From the NCBI RefSeq assembly GCF_022605725.1, contig NC_065549.1, positions 37,897,690 through 37,961,689 of the forward strand: a DNA stretch of 64,000 bases, given 5' to 3'. A model generated the notes under the pieces. It was given only the letters and a program-made list of their open reading frames with translations. It did no database searches and had not been told where the DNA came from. The first letter of the stretch is position 1; each line of letters starts with the position of its first letter. The stretch comes from Anthonomus grandis grandis (lineage: Eukaryota; Arthropoda; Insecta; Coleoptera; Curculionidae). The position numbers and the translations under genes are program-made. This document shows, piece by piece, positions 11,081 through 21,800 of the stretch.

Positions 11081-13703
11081 GTAGATGATTTTTTTTTATT
11101 ATGAATTTTTGAGTATCATGCACGCACTGGCTAATTATTAAATTTCTTACGATGTAGAATAGTAATATTTTGTATTTAAATAACCTGTTTAATTTTGTGT
11201 ATAATGCATTATTAATGTAATATGCAACATGCAGAAAATCGCAAATTAGCTTAGTTTAATGTATAGGACGTTTATTAAACAAATGTAAAATACAATTTTA
11301 ATTTAATATTAATCTCGATATTAATACATACTTTATCATAAATTTACCGTAATAAACGTTCATAAGTATTGTCGAAAAAGCAAAAATCATTTTGCTTTTT
11401 GTGTGACACTTTCTTACACTTTTTCACTTCAATATAAGTCTTTGGGTATATAATTTAATATTTGTTTTCTTTTTGGTTCACAAAACTGTTTAAATCCTCT
11501 CGCGATAGTACCCTCAGTAACCAGTCTGACACTTTTCTTTTAAAACTAATAAAACTTTCACAACATTTAATATCATCAGGGATTTTATTATATAGTCTTG
11601 CAGTTAGGTATAGCCAGCTTCTCTGTCCGCACATTTTTTTGCATTTTGGAATAATAACTTTACTTGAAGACCTTAAATTATAGTTTGTTTCGTTAGAAAG
11701 TAAACTTTCTTGAGGTTTCTTAAACGATCTTAAGAGCATTCTATAACAGAAAAGCTGTCTAATATCCATGACACCACTTATGCCATATAATGTATCCGAT
11801 GGAAAAAACCTACTTTTGTTAAATACAATTTTAAGTGCTCATTTTTGAGTTATTTCTAAACCTGTAACATGTGAGTTTAGCACTCCTCCCCAACCAATTT
11901 TTCCATAGATCAAATGTGACTGCACTAATGAAAAATATAGAGTTTTTAATTGATTCGTTGACAGGAAGTCTTTCAAATAGTTTAATTTTGGCATGATACA
12001 TCTAATCTTTTGAACAACATATTTGATGTGATGGTCCCATCGGAGGTTGTTGTCTATAATAATTCCCAAATATTTTATAGTCTTTGTCGCAGGTATTGCT
12101 TGATTATCCACTATTATGCCTTGACAGTTTATTGTTTTATCATTGGGAGAGAATAATATGCATTTGGTTTTTTCAAGATTTACAGTTAATTAGTTAAAAT
12201 CAAACCATTTTTTAACTAGCGAAAAATCCCTTTCTGCTTGAATTAATCCTCCCATGTTGCATTTTGTTGCAATTGCATCCTCCGTCGATCTACCCTCCAA
12301 GAACCCATACTGATTCTCGGATATCAATTTGTATTTTTTTAAGAATTTCATGATTCTACTTCTTAGCACTTATTCAAAAATTTTTGCTATGTTTGTTAAT
12401 AGCGAAATTGGTCTGTAGTTTATAATATCCAGTCTACTTCCAGATTTTAGCAAAGGAGAAATAATACCTATTTTTAATGGTTTTGGAAAATATCCCTTTT
12501 TTATATATTTATTTATTAAAAATGCTAATGGGTATGAAATTTGACTGTCTATTAATTTTAAGATTTCAGTACGTATACCATCAAAACCGGGGGATTTTTT
12601 TGTCTTTAATTTTTTTATAATCTTTAATATTTCTTGTTCAGTAACAAAATTGAGAAACATATTGTTTGCTATTTCAGGTTCGTTGTCAATAAAATTTTTA
12701 GGTTTTTTAATTTTTTTGGCATAGTTTTCCCCTACTGAGCAATAGTGTTTATTAAATACATCGGCTATTTTTTTTTATCAGATATAATTTTATTTTTTGA
12801 TTTTATTTTTTTAATTTCCTGATTTTTTTGGTTTTTGTTACAAATTTTGACTGAATCCCATAGGCATTTGGTGTTTTGTTGGTTACTTAGTAATTTTTCA
12901 AAATATTGTTTTTTTGAGGCGGCGATGAATTTTGCAAGACTTCTTTTACACATGTTGTAATTTTGTTTTAGAGTTAAATTATTAGGAGATTTTTTTAATT
13001 CTTGATGTAGTACATTTTTACTATTAATAGCACTTAGTAGGCTTGTACTAATCCAACCCTTCCTTGGAATTTTTTTTTTGTTTATTTTAACGTTTTTTGT
13101 ATTTTTTTGCATGATTTTTGTTATGTTATTTATAAAAATGTTCGTCATTTCATCTAAGTCCTTACAAGAGTAAAAATAATTCCAGTCTATTAAAAAGGAG
13201 TCTTGTATCAATTTTCCATAATTAATGTATTCTTTAATGATTTTATTTGGACAATTTCTACATAAATGGTTCTGATCTCCTATTTCAATGATAGTTGGAT
13301 AATGATCCGATATCTTGTAATTTAACAAATAAGCTTTAATATTTTCAGAATTTTTGGATTTAACAAAGTAGTGGCCTAGACAGGATTTCTGTAAATTTCT
13401 CTCCCAAGTGCAAACATTATTTACGTACGAAACATAGGACTTTGCATTAAGAAGGTTAAGATATTCTTGAACATGATTTAAATCTTGTTTTTCCTTTAGG
13501 ATATTAATATTAATATCCCCACAAATAACGTGAACATCCAACCTAGGCAACTCAGATAAATAATGAAGCAAGTCTGCATTAAAAACGTCAGCATCTGTGG
13601 ACGGTGGTCTGTATATAGCAGTAATTTTAAAAGATTCATTTTTTTGTTGAGTTAGATCAATATCAATTAAATTTATATTTGACAATTTTTTTATTTCATA
13701 TTT

Positions 13704-16373
13704 GAGGCCATTATTTGCAAAATTCGTCCTATGCTTTAAAGCAAATTGTTCAGGAAATGAAAAAAATGCTCACAGAACTACTAATGCATTATAATTTAGC
13801 TGTTTTTTTTTACTGGTAGCTTCGTAGGTACAGAAAAGCAAAACCACTAATTAGAAATCTAAAACGCTAAATATGTTGCTAAAAATAAATAAATAAAGTG
13901 CATAGAGAGAGTTTTGCAAATAAAATTAAAAAAATATATATCTTCTAGTTCTTCCCTTTATTAATCAAACATGATAATAATATTAAAACTAGGGTGAAAG
14001 CATAAACAAATCCTAATTGCGTTTATTTAACTGCATAAAAAACAAAGAAACATTTTTTCTAACAAAAATAAATGTTGGAAATTCAGTCAAAACAAAATCA
14101 AAATATAAATTATTCAAACAGGAAAATCCTCAGTTTGATTTTGGCATCCCTCCAACTTATCGTCTTCTTCGCGTGCAGCGGCAGGCTTTGTGAGATGACT
14201 TTTATAGAAAGTTAATTGTGGAAGACTCCTCCAATCGTTTCCGTAATGTTGAGCCAGCAACTTTTCAATTGTACTTTTGTCACCCTTCAATTGATTGCCT
14301 AATGGTATCTCTTTAGGCGATAGCGAGGAAACTTTGCAATTTTTTTTGCAAATACCTTTAGGTTGCCCAATATTAGTGCGATAATTAGGTTCGCCTTGCA
14401 CCAGAACAGTACCATTATTCCTGATGAAAATGAAACGTTTTGCTTTATTGAAGGCAAAATGCCACGATGAGGGATTCTTCACTACTCTTTTGGTCTCTGC
14501 TCTCCAGTCGAATAGTCTCCAGTCAACCCCTAACTTTCGAACAGTGGCATGTTTTTTAATTATGTCATCATATTGACAAGGTTCGACAATTACTGGTGTC
14601 TTCTTTATGTCCTTTTCGACCAAACCAAAAACCCTGTCGGGAGGGATGAAGGAATGTCCAACCATCGGGAAAATCAGTTCCAGACATTTAATGTTTTTTG
14701 GCGCCCCTTCTTGAAGCCAGTGGGCCAGCATTGCCATCATTATAGTATTTTTATTTTGGCCGCCACACCCGTCGGCAAATAAATTTATTTTTGTTACGGA
14801 ATTTTCAAAATTGAAGTTAATCAAAACATCTCGAACAGCCGATGTTATAGCATTAGAATGTTTCGGAGATTGAATTTCGGTCCATAAGTATGAAAAGACA
14901 TTTGTGACTCTTAATTGAGTCTGGGAGCTACCACATACGACTGTGAAATTATGGTAATTAATTTGCTGGCTAAAGTAGGCAGATTGGTCAGGCAACCGTG
15001 GTAAGGCCAGATTCTTTTGACAATCAAAAGAAAAGGTAACTGTTGTTGGTTTAGTGTATTTAAGTAATTTGAAAAAGGTTTTTGCCTTCAATACGTGGAT
15101 GCGATGTTCCACAATTAATTGATGCCTACCACTCGCGGATGTCATTGATTTAATCTGTTCTTTCGTCCTCAGGCAGAAAGAACAACAGTCAGTCTGTGGG
15201 GTCCCAAATGCAATATTGTAATTAGCATTTACATATTTTCTGAAATAACTTATTTTTACATGCATACCTTCCGGGGTTTTTGCCAGATATTGATTGTAGA
15301 GCTTTTTAAAAGAAAGGTCACAAGGTAAATACATCCGGACACTTGACTTGCTTCGGCAATAGTGCGATTCAACACACTGAATTGATTCAATGAATTGCTT
15401 TATGCTTTTTTGCTTGTCAATATTTTTTACACCTACTCGATCGCCACCTCTGCGTTCCTTTGGAAGAGCCCCGAAAAGCACAAAATTTCGCATTACCCTT
15501 TGAATTCTACCTTTACTAAAATTTGATATTTCCAAAAAGGCATTTCGGCATACCCTTATCAAGTGCCCATCCTTCAAACGGATATTGTATTGTATAGAAA
15601 CCTGAGCGTGGTCTGTTTTACCTCTTTTGGGTTTGTTTCCCGTGCAGCAAGCCAGTATTCGCCTATCTTGTTCTATCTTGTCTTTAGATTCGTACAAGTA
15701 CGCGTGACACTCCTTGACCTGCGCCATCGTTAGTGTCGTGCAATAATAAGGTTGTCCTGGTCGACCATCATGCTTGCAGGTCGGATACGTTGCCAGAGTC
15801 TGTGGTAAATGTCTAGAATAGAACAACAGGGATTAATTAAAAGATTCTATGACACATTAAAAAATGATATACCTACCGCATACGCTTGGCAACATTTCTT
15901 TTATAGTTTTCTGGCTGACGTTCTTTCTTACGTCCTTTCCCAGCAGGGCTAGGTAAAACACTTGAACTAGCATGTAGTATTTCCATAGCAAATAAGACGG
16001 TAAAATAATAATTGAACACTGAACAATATCAACAATCGTTGAAATAAGACGGACGATAACAACTAATATGACACACGCTGCGACTGCAAATAAGACGTAA
16101 AAACACATAAACAGCTGCAAAAAGTCACGTGAATATTCTAACGCGCGCTATTGGTTCAAACGCATTCAGCGAGTTTTGCAACTTATTTCGCGAAGCATAG
16201 AGCCAGTTTTGCAAATTACAAGCCTTTTTGATATGATATTTAGGTATCAAAGAGCCTGTTTAGCGCGGAACTGACTCGACCAAACTATTAGCTTTATAAA
16301 AATGAACATTTCTGACACAAAAAACAATTTTCGGTAAAAATGTCGATTAGCGAGTTTTGCAAATAATGGCCTC
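13704..16373 (-). mobile_element. Complete Sola-like DDE transposon, ATTT target duplication
   Basis: A 2670 bp element. TIRs start GAGGCCATTATTTGCAAAA at both ends (19 bp perfect, 23 of 24 with one mismatch). A 4 bp duplication ATTT flanks it at 13700-13703 and 16374-16377. It encodes one spliced transposase with no disabling mutation. GCGAGTTTTGCAA-type motifs recur inside the right end (16168, 16207, 16350) and left end (13717, 13908), as expected of transposase-binding sites. Four-bp TSDs fit the Sola superfamily. It is inserted in a LINE ORF, so it is younger than that LINE. Confidence 0.85.
14114..15986 (-). CDS. Sola-like DDE transposase, intact, two exons
   Basis: Exon 1 is 15986-15877 (ATG at 15986, MEILHASSSVLPS.., basic KGRKKERQPENYKRNVAKRMR). 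A 64 bp intron with GT at 15876 and AG at 15813 joins it in phase to exon 2 (15812-14114), giving about 603 residues. Motifs in order: RVCRNAFLEISNFS..RIQRVM; GGDRVGVKN; ESHYCRSKSSVRMYLP; QTDCCSFCLRT zinc-like cluster; catalytic Asp in FSFDCQKNLALPRLP; second Asp in FADGCGGQNKN; third acidic site in PMVGHSFIPPDRVFGLVEKD. These match the D..D..D/E pattern of Sola-like and DUF7869-type proteins. I infer it catalyses cut-and-paste transposition at the element's TIRs. An open frame also begins at 15826, but without exon 1 it lacks the basic N-terminus that the relative at 54050 also has. The superfamily name is my best fit, not proven. Confidence 0.75.
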
Positions 16374-16854
16374 ATTTATAACTGAACTTTTGACTAATGT
16401 ATACAAGAACACCGTCATTTTTATTAATATTGCCATGATTGTAAAGCAAATCATATCCTGAAATATTTAAAATATCTGTGTTCAATATCTGAAAAGTTTC
16501 TGTCAATACTATAATATCAAAATTTACCTCAGTCTGTGACAATAAGAGCAATAAATTATCAAGATTTTTAACAGCACTACAGATATTTAGTTGAAATATT
16601 TTTATGGAATTATGATTAAAACATTTTGAGTTAATACTGTTTAAATCACTGCACAATATGGTTTTATACTCGTTAGCTTCAAAGTTTAATATATATGGAT
16701 CCATTTTTCTTTTGTAATTAATTTAAACTAAAAACTTTATTTAATATTTACTAAATTAACTACTAAAATTTTACACTTTTATTTATTTTTTTTTCTGTCT
16801 TTCTTCTTTCCTTCCCCTCCTTTTTTTTTTTTTTGTTATTGTGCGCTTACCCGA

Positions 16855-17763
16855 TTAGTTTTTAGACCTTGTTTTAATTCTATTTGCATCAGATAACGAC
16901 GAAGTTTTGGTTTTAGTTAAAGGCTTTTTACTTGATATGTTCTTCGGTGTTTCTTGGTTGCTAGTAGAATTATTTGTGGATTCTTTGTGATTCGTGATTA
17001 TTTTGTTTCCTTCATTTTTCCTGACTCGCTTCTCCTGTTGCTGCTTGTGGATCTGTATATCTTCCTCCGCCTTGTCTTTATTATTGTATTGTACTGTGTC
17101 TTCAAATGCTTCATCCAAATCTCTACTTACTGTTGGGGTAGCTGGAGCACTATTGGGACGTCGATCTAAAACGACATATTCGCCTTCATCCAGTTGTTTT
17201 GCAGTATATCCTACGTATTTAATGTAAAGTTTAAATCTTCTTATGTAACTGCTTTCATCTGGTTGTTGATTCCTTATAATTTTTAAATAGTTTCTTAATT
17301 TTCTCAAGTCCTCCTGTTGATTTTTGGTCAGATCATCCGAAATCCCAATTTTTGTTCCTTTTAGTTTCTTGAGATTAACCAGTACATGCTTTTTTCTTAA
17401 AAAACTTATAAACTCGATTTTGATAGGACTATTTTCGGATTTTCCTAACAAATATATATCGCTTATATCTCGTTCGGATATGTCTGTTCCTAGTACCTGA
17501 TTCAGATCTTGACAAAGTTTAGAGACATTGTAAACTACTTCCTTATTAATGCCAAAAACAATAATATTTTTCTTTTTGCTTTTTATTTTATAGTTTTCAA
17601 TTTCTTCTTTAAGAGAAGTATTTTCCACTTCAAGTTTTTTTATTTTTGTCTCTAACTCCTCCAATATACGGGATTCACTGTCCCTCATAGATTTTTTTAG
17701 TTCTGCTCTAGTGTTCTGTAGCTCAAGTAATAATTTGTTGACCGCTACTTCATCCATTCTCAT
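16855..17763 (-). CDS. LINE ORF1 protein (coiled coil, nucleic-acid binding)
   Basis: An intact 302-codon frame. Residues about 1-65 are a heptad-rich coiled coil (LLLELQNTRAELKKS..KIKKLEVENTSLKEEIENY). KKKNIIVFGI follows, the conserved start of an RRM-like domain seen in ORF1 proteins of CR1/L1-type LINEs, with LLGKSE..IKIEF further on. The C-terminal third is low-complexity, Lys/Asn/Ser/Thr-rich and basic. ORF1 proteins trimerise and coat LINE RNA. It lies 150 bp upstream of ORF2 on the same strand. It has no internal stop, although its ORF2 partner is dead. Confidence 0.65.
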   Translation of the reverse strand: MRMDEVAVNKLLLELQNTRAELKKSMRDSESRILEELETKIKKLEVENTSLKEEIENYKIKSKKKNIIVFGINKEVVYNVSKLCQDLNQVLGTDISERDISDIYLLGKSENSPIKIEFISFLRKKHVLVNLKKLKGTKIGISDDLTKNQQEDLRKLRNYLKIIRNQQPDESSYIRRFKLYIKYVGYTAKQLDEGEYVVLDRRPNSAPATPTVSRDLDEAFEDTVQYNNKDKAEEDIQIHKQQQEKRVRKNEGNKIITNHKESTNNSTSNQETPKNISSKKPLTKTKTSSLSDANRIKTRSKN

Positions 17764-17989
17764 GTACGGATGCTTTAACGATTCAGTACCGTCTTATCAG
17801 TGCAAGACAGTATCTAGTACCCGTGACCTTGCTGTTTTTACGAGGTAAATCCACGAATACGAACAACTGCACGAGGTATATACAGGCATTTATAATTGCA
17901 ATTTGTTGCTTGCTTTGTTTCCAAATTCAAAATATGAACGAAGAATTTAATTCAGTAGCACTAATTTATATATTTGTTACTAAATTTAA

Positions 17990-18378
17990 ACATTTATTTT
18001 ACTTTTAGTATTAATAAATACGGTTTTACTTCGGAACGAATTTAAGCGCGACCGGTCTGCGTAAAGGTCGCCATACACCCATCAAATTTCTATAAAATTT
18101 TTATGACCTTTTAAACATTGTATTAATGTTTTTGACTGTTTTTGTTTTTGTTACTTTTCTATTCTACTTTCTTGTTACTAATTTTATTTAATTTCCTATT
18201 TTCTTACTTTTTATATTTAGTATAAGAAATGTATGCCATTTATGTCTTTTGTATCCAGTTTTGTATATATTTATTTAGTACTTGTATTTTGGTTTCTATA
18301 TTTGTGTGTTTTGCTTTTTAGCTTTGTCTATAAAATTTTTTAAATGTTTTGACAATAAAGCATATTTGATTGATTGAT
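17990..18378 (+). mobile_element. 3' end of a LINE (plus strand)
   Basis: No coding frame. The segment ends GACAATAAAGCATATTTGATTGATTGATA, an AATAAA-like signal followed by a short (GATT)n tail, the usual 3' terminus of CR1/RTE-type LINEs. The 5' boundary is a guess. Confidence 0.4.
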
Positions 18379-18666
18379 ATTTTTAATTATAGCGCTATAA
18401 TTTTTATCTGTTAAGTACAACTGTGTGACCTAGTGGCTCGCCAATTGTAAAATAATGCATTAAAAAAATGTCTTTCTTCTTATTTCATTGCTCTGGGGTA
18501 ATTTATCTCCATTTTCCGTTATAATTGAAATTTTTTTGAATAAAAGGTGAAGATTTGCGAAGCATAATATACTTTTATGAAAATATAAAAGAAGATTGCT
18601 CAATAGAAAAGTTTTCAAATCCTATTCTGACTTGTTATGTTATTAACTTCATTATTTTTATTTTCA
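18379..18666. other. 5' flank and possible 5' UTR intron of the ZAD gene
   Basis: AT-rich, with no clear core promoter that I can defend. TTATTTTTATTTTCAG at 18652-18667 is a good splice acceptor just upstream of the ZAD start codon, suggesting a 5' UTR intron. The frame is also open upstream, with another ATG at 18555. Confidence 0.35.
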
Positions 18667-18707
18667 GAAAATTTAATAAAAGCTATGATAATTGCTTTGA
18701 ATACAAA

Positions 18708-18818
18708 ATGAATGACAAGAGAATTTGCCGCCTATGCCTTAACATAATAATTACATTAAGACACGATGTGTCTAAAACAGGAATTCGGGAAATGTTGGTT
18801 ATCATATTCCCTCAAATG
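18708..18818 (+). CDS. ZAD gene exon 1 (first half of ZAD)
   Basis: 37 codons from ATG at 18708 to a GTAAGT donor at 18819, phase 0. Contains RICRLCLN, the first zinc-binding Cys pair, and ends IIFPQM. An upstream in-frame ATG at 18555 exists, but ZAD domains usually begin a few residues after the initiator, so 18708 is preferred. Confidence 0.75.
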
Positions 18819-21800
18819 GTAAGTGAATATTTAAAATTTTTTGTTGTAAGATAATTCTTCTTCTAATTTTAGAATACAAATCTTACAGAAACGATTGACG
18901 TCTGCCAGGAATGTCTTAATAGTTTACATTTCGCAGTAAGAGTTAGAGAAAGTTATTTGACTAAGATACAAGCTGGCCTTGAGAAGACTCTTGATAGTTT
19001 TCCACATTGTCAGATTTGCTTTGAGAGTGAATCAGATTTTAAACCATTATTGCATAAAATAAATCATTCTGAAATGGTTTTGAGACACTGCCTTAAAGTC
19101 GCTTTACCTGAACATGTAAGTATCTATAAATATGCATAGATAACTATATAACATATTAAAGCTATAAGGTATATGTAAAATTGGCAATGCATACATTACA
19201 AGCCGGAAAATATTTAGAGAGTATTGTATTATATTATAAATATGCCATTTAGTTTACAATTCTGTCTTTTGTGGTTTTTAAGATAATAACAAAAAATAGG
19301 ATACAACATTTTATCATGAAAACATCCTGTTGTTTTAGAATTAATGGAAATTTTTACAAGCTCAGTTTTTTAAACCAACTTTTTTTATATAGACCCAAAG
19401 AGTAGTTTCGGTTTTTTGTTGAATCATCATTAACGTGTATGATATAATTAATTTTCAGATCCATAAAAAACTTGTATTTTGCTTGTCAAATGGGGTCTTC
19501 TTTTCCTACAAATAAGCATTAAATTGTGGTCAAATATACAATAACTATTATTTATTATAAAATTGGTAACAGATATGGTTAAAGGTAATTCTAGTATGAG
19601 TGACTTTCTAAGCTATTGTGGCTCACATCTATTTAGATTTCTTCCATCAAATCTCAGAAGTATTTCTAACATCTTTAAATGTTGTGTCAGTCCTGTGCTA
19701 GACAGTCACATAAAATATGTATTATAATGTCAACGTTTTTTAGCAAAAAATTACTTAATCTTCTTTAGATAATCTTCGAGCTCATTTTCCGTTCTGATTT
19801 GCCTTATCCGCGTCTGCCTTCTAGTTGCTTAAAAAGCTGCCTCATACTCTAGTCCATAGACCAAAGGTTCCCAAATACTTTTATAATAAGTTATTTTTAG
19901 AGCATGGTTAGTATCTGGATCTCAAACCCCGTCAATAAAACAATTTATAGAAATTTGTTCACGGAACTCTGATAGGGCTAAAGGATAAGCCAGATTTACT
20001 AATCGAGCAACATCGGTCCAACTCCAACCTATTAGAGTCCTTTCTCGGGTTGTTGTCTCCTGGTACATTTGTTGTAGAGACTTCACCGTATCTTATCTCT
20101 AAGATACGTATCAGTACATCGAATTGAGCTGATCCTCAGATGGCATCATCCCTAGTTTTTTTGTAGCTTCTCCTCTAAAGTATACCTCAAGATTGATTGT
20201 CTTTTCTTGTTATTCCAGCGATTTCCTCTAGCAGCGGCCTCAAACTGATTCAAGTAGGTACATGCTTTTTTGCTCTCGAATCTTGGCGGCTTCACTTTCA
20301 TCATTATTTGCACTTCATGATTGGGATAAAGAGAAACCCATTTTACTTTCATCTATAGTTCTTAGATCTTTTTTTGTACTTGTCCCAATTCTTCTTCTAC
20401 TATTGCTTCAAAGTTAGTCATTAATTATTTTTGATTTATCTCCAGATCTATTCTAAGTTATAAATCTCGTTCCTCTTGGTTTCTCTCACGTTGGTCTTGG
20501 TCCTTTTTAAGATTGTCTTTATAGGGTGTTCGTGTTTTCTGTCTCGTTCTTTCTTATGCTCGTCCAACTTCCTTAGTAGCCGCTCCTTCAATTTCTCGTA
20601 TCTCCATCGTAGCTTGTTAAGACCATCCACTAATATGGGCTTCCAAATATCCTATACTTCTGATACCAATTGTAATGAAATTCAGGAACACACTTTTATT
20701 GGCAACGTCAAAAAGTCTAACCTGAATCGCGTTGGCTGTCATCTAATTTTTCGTTCATTGTTATTGCCAAAAAATACCAATAATTTTAAAAAGAATACCG
20801 ACAGTTAAAGCAAGCAATCATATAAATTCTAGTAAATTTAAAATACATGGATTTACAATAATATAATCTAAATAACCTAAATCGGGTCCCTCAAATAAAA
20901 TAAATTACTTAAAAACTAGACACTATAGACCTTACTAATAAATTTTTAACTACAAGTTACGAATAAAATAGTACAAAAGTTATGAGATTAGAGAACAGTT
21001 TACATATTTACATTTTCATAATAACATATATAGGTAGAAAAGTTTATAAAGAACCGGCTGCTCAATATGCGCACAAACCATTTTTCAACACAAAATCGAT
21101 AGAAAATCCGGTGGCAGAGAGAAAAGACGAGCGCAATATATTTTCTCTCGCTTCTTATTAAAGAAACCGCAAGAACAAAGCAGCCGCCGTACTTCGTTTC
21201 TTTGTACCTGCCAGGGATTTAAAGCCTATGACGTAGCCTGAAGGCCTACTCAGTGTCGTCTCGTACGGGAAGTTAGTTAATCGTGTTATAAGGTATTTAA
21301 AATCTGTTGTGTAAGTATAATAAATAAGTATAATAGTGACATAGACTATAGTTTTTTTAGTTAGACTATCCAATTTTTATTGTAAAAGGTAAGTAAAATT
21401 GCGGAAATTTCAAATGATGGGTGGATAAATATTTGCAACCATATAAACAACATAGAAAAACAATATTTCGAAAGTCATCACCTTTTTGATGAAGCATTGG
21501 ATTCTTTAAAATTTACAGTAAATACAGGCTCATCTGATGAAGAGATCGAATGGTCTTCATCGGATGAATCTGATTTAGGTTGTAATACACTATCTGATAG
21601 TGAATAAAAATATATAATATGTAAAATAATGAAATAAAACTTTAAGCTTATACCAATTTGCTTCTTTACACAAGTTGTTTAAAATACCTAATCCTTAAAA
21701 AAATGCGAATAAAGAATAATTTTCAGCTACCTATTTGAAGTCCTGTTTTAAAAATTAATTAGCGAACTGCATTCTCCTGTTAGTAAAACTATTTTTTATT

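Larger units (their letters stand above)
11455..16704 (-). pseudogene. LINE ORF2 (endonuclease-RT) with RT core deleted
   Basis: The start at 16704 opens an exonuclease-endonuclease-phosphatase domain (IFQLNICSAVKNL, IIVLTETF). It continues after the transposon at 13703 with ITAIYRPPS, VICGDININIL and SDHYPTIIEI, the endonuclease motifs in order. A frameshift in an A-run near 12770 precedes the RT start (KSPGFDGIRTEILK, NYRPISLL). From ENQYGFLEGRSTEDAIAT the sequence jumps near 12255 to LIQAERDFSLVKKWFDF. Motif A (xxSKAFD) and motif C (YADD) are therefore gone, which implies a deletion of several hundred bases. The thumb (KYLGIIIDNNLRW) and C-terminal domain end at 11455. It cannot be functional. 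Confidence 0.75.
11270..17820 (-). mobile_element. CR1-like LINE interrupted by a Sola-like transposon
   Basis: A minus-strand LINE with ORF1 (17763-16855) and ORF2 (16704 to 11455), split by the transposon at 13704-16373. Removing the transposon and one copy of its 4 bp duplication joins FSYK to YEIKKLSN in one frame, so the target was an open ORF2 at that point. The exact 5' end (about 17.8 kb) and 3' end (about 11.3-11.4 kb) are not resolved. The copy itself lacks the RT catalytic core. Confidence 0.75.

Noticed and set aside
16954..17227. Plus-strand hydrophobic frames
   Set aside because: Antisense of the LINE ORF1 Lys/Asn-rich tail, which reads as Phe/Leu on the other strand.
19575..19725. 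Possible LINE C-terminus (LPSNLRSISNIF)
   Set aside because: Single short motif without flanking RT sequence.
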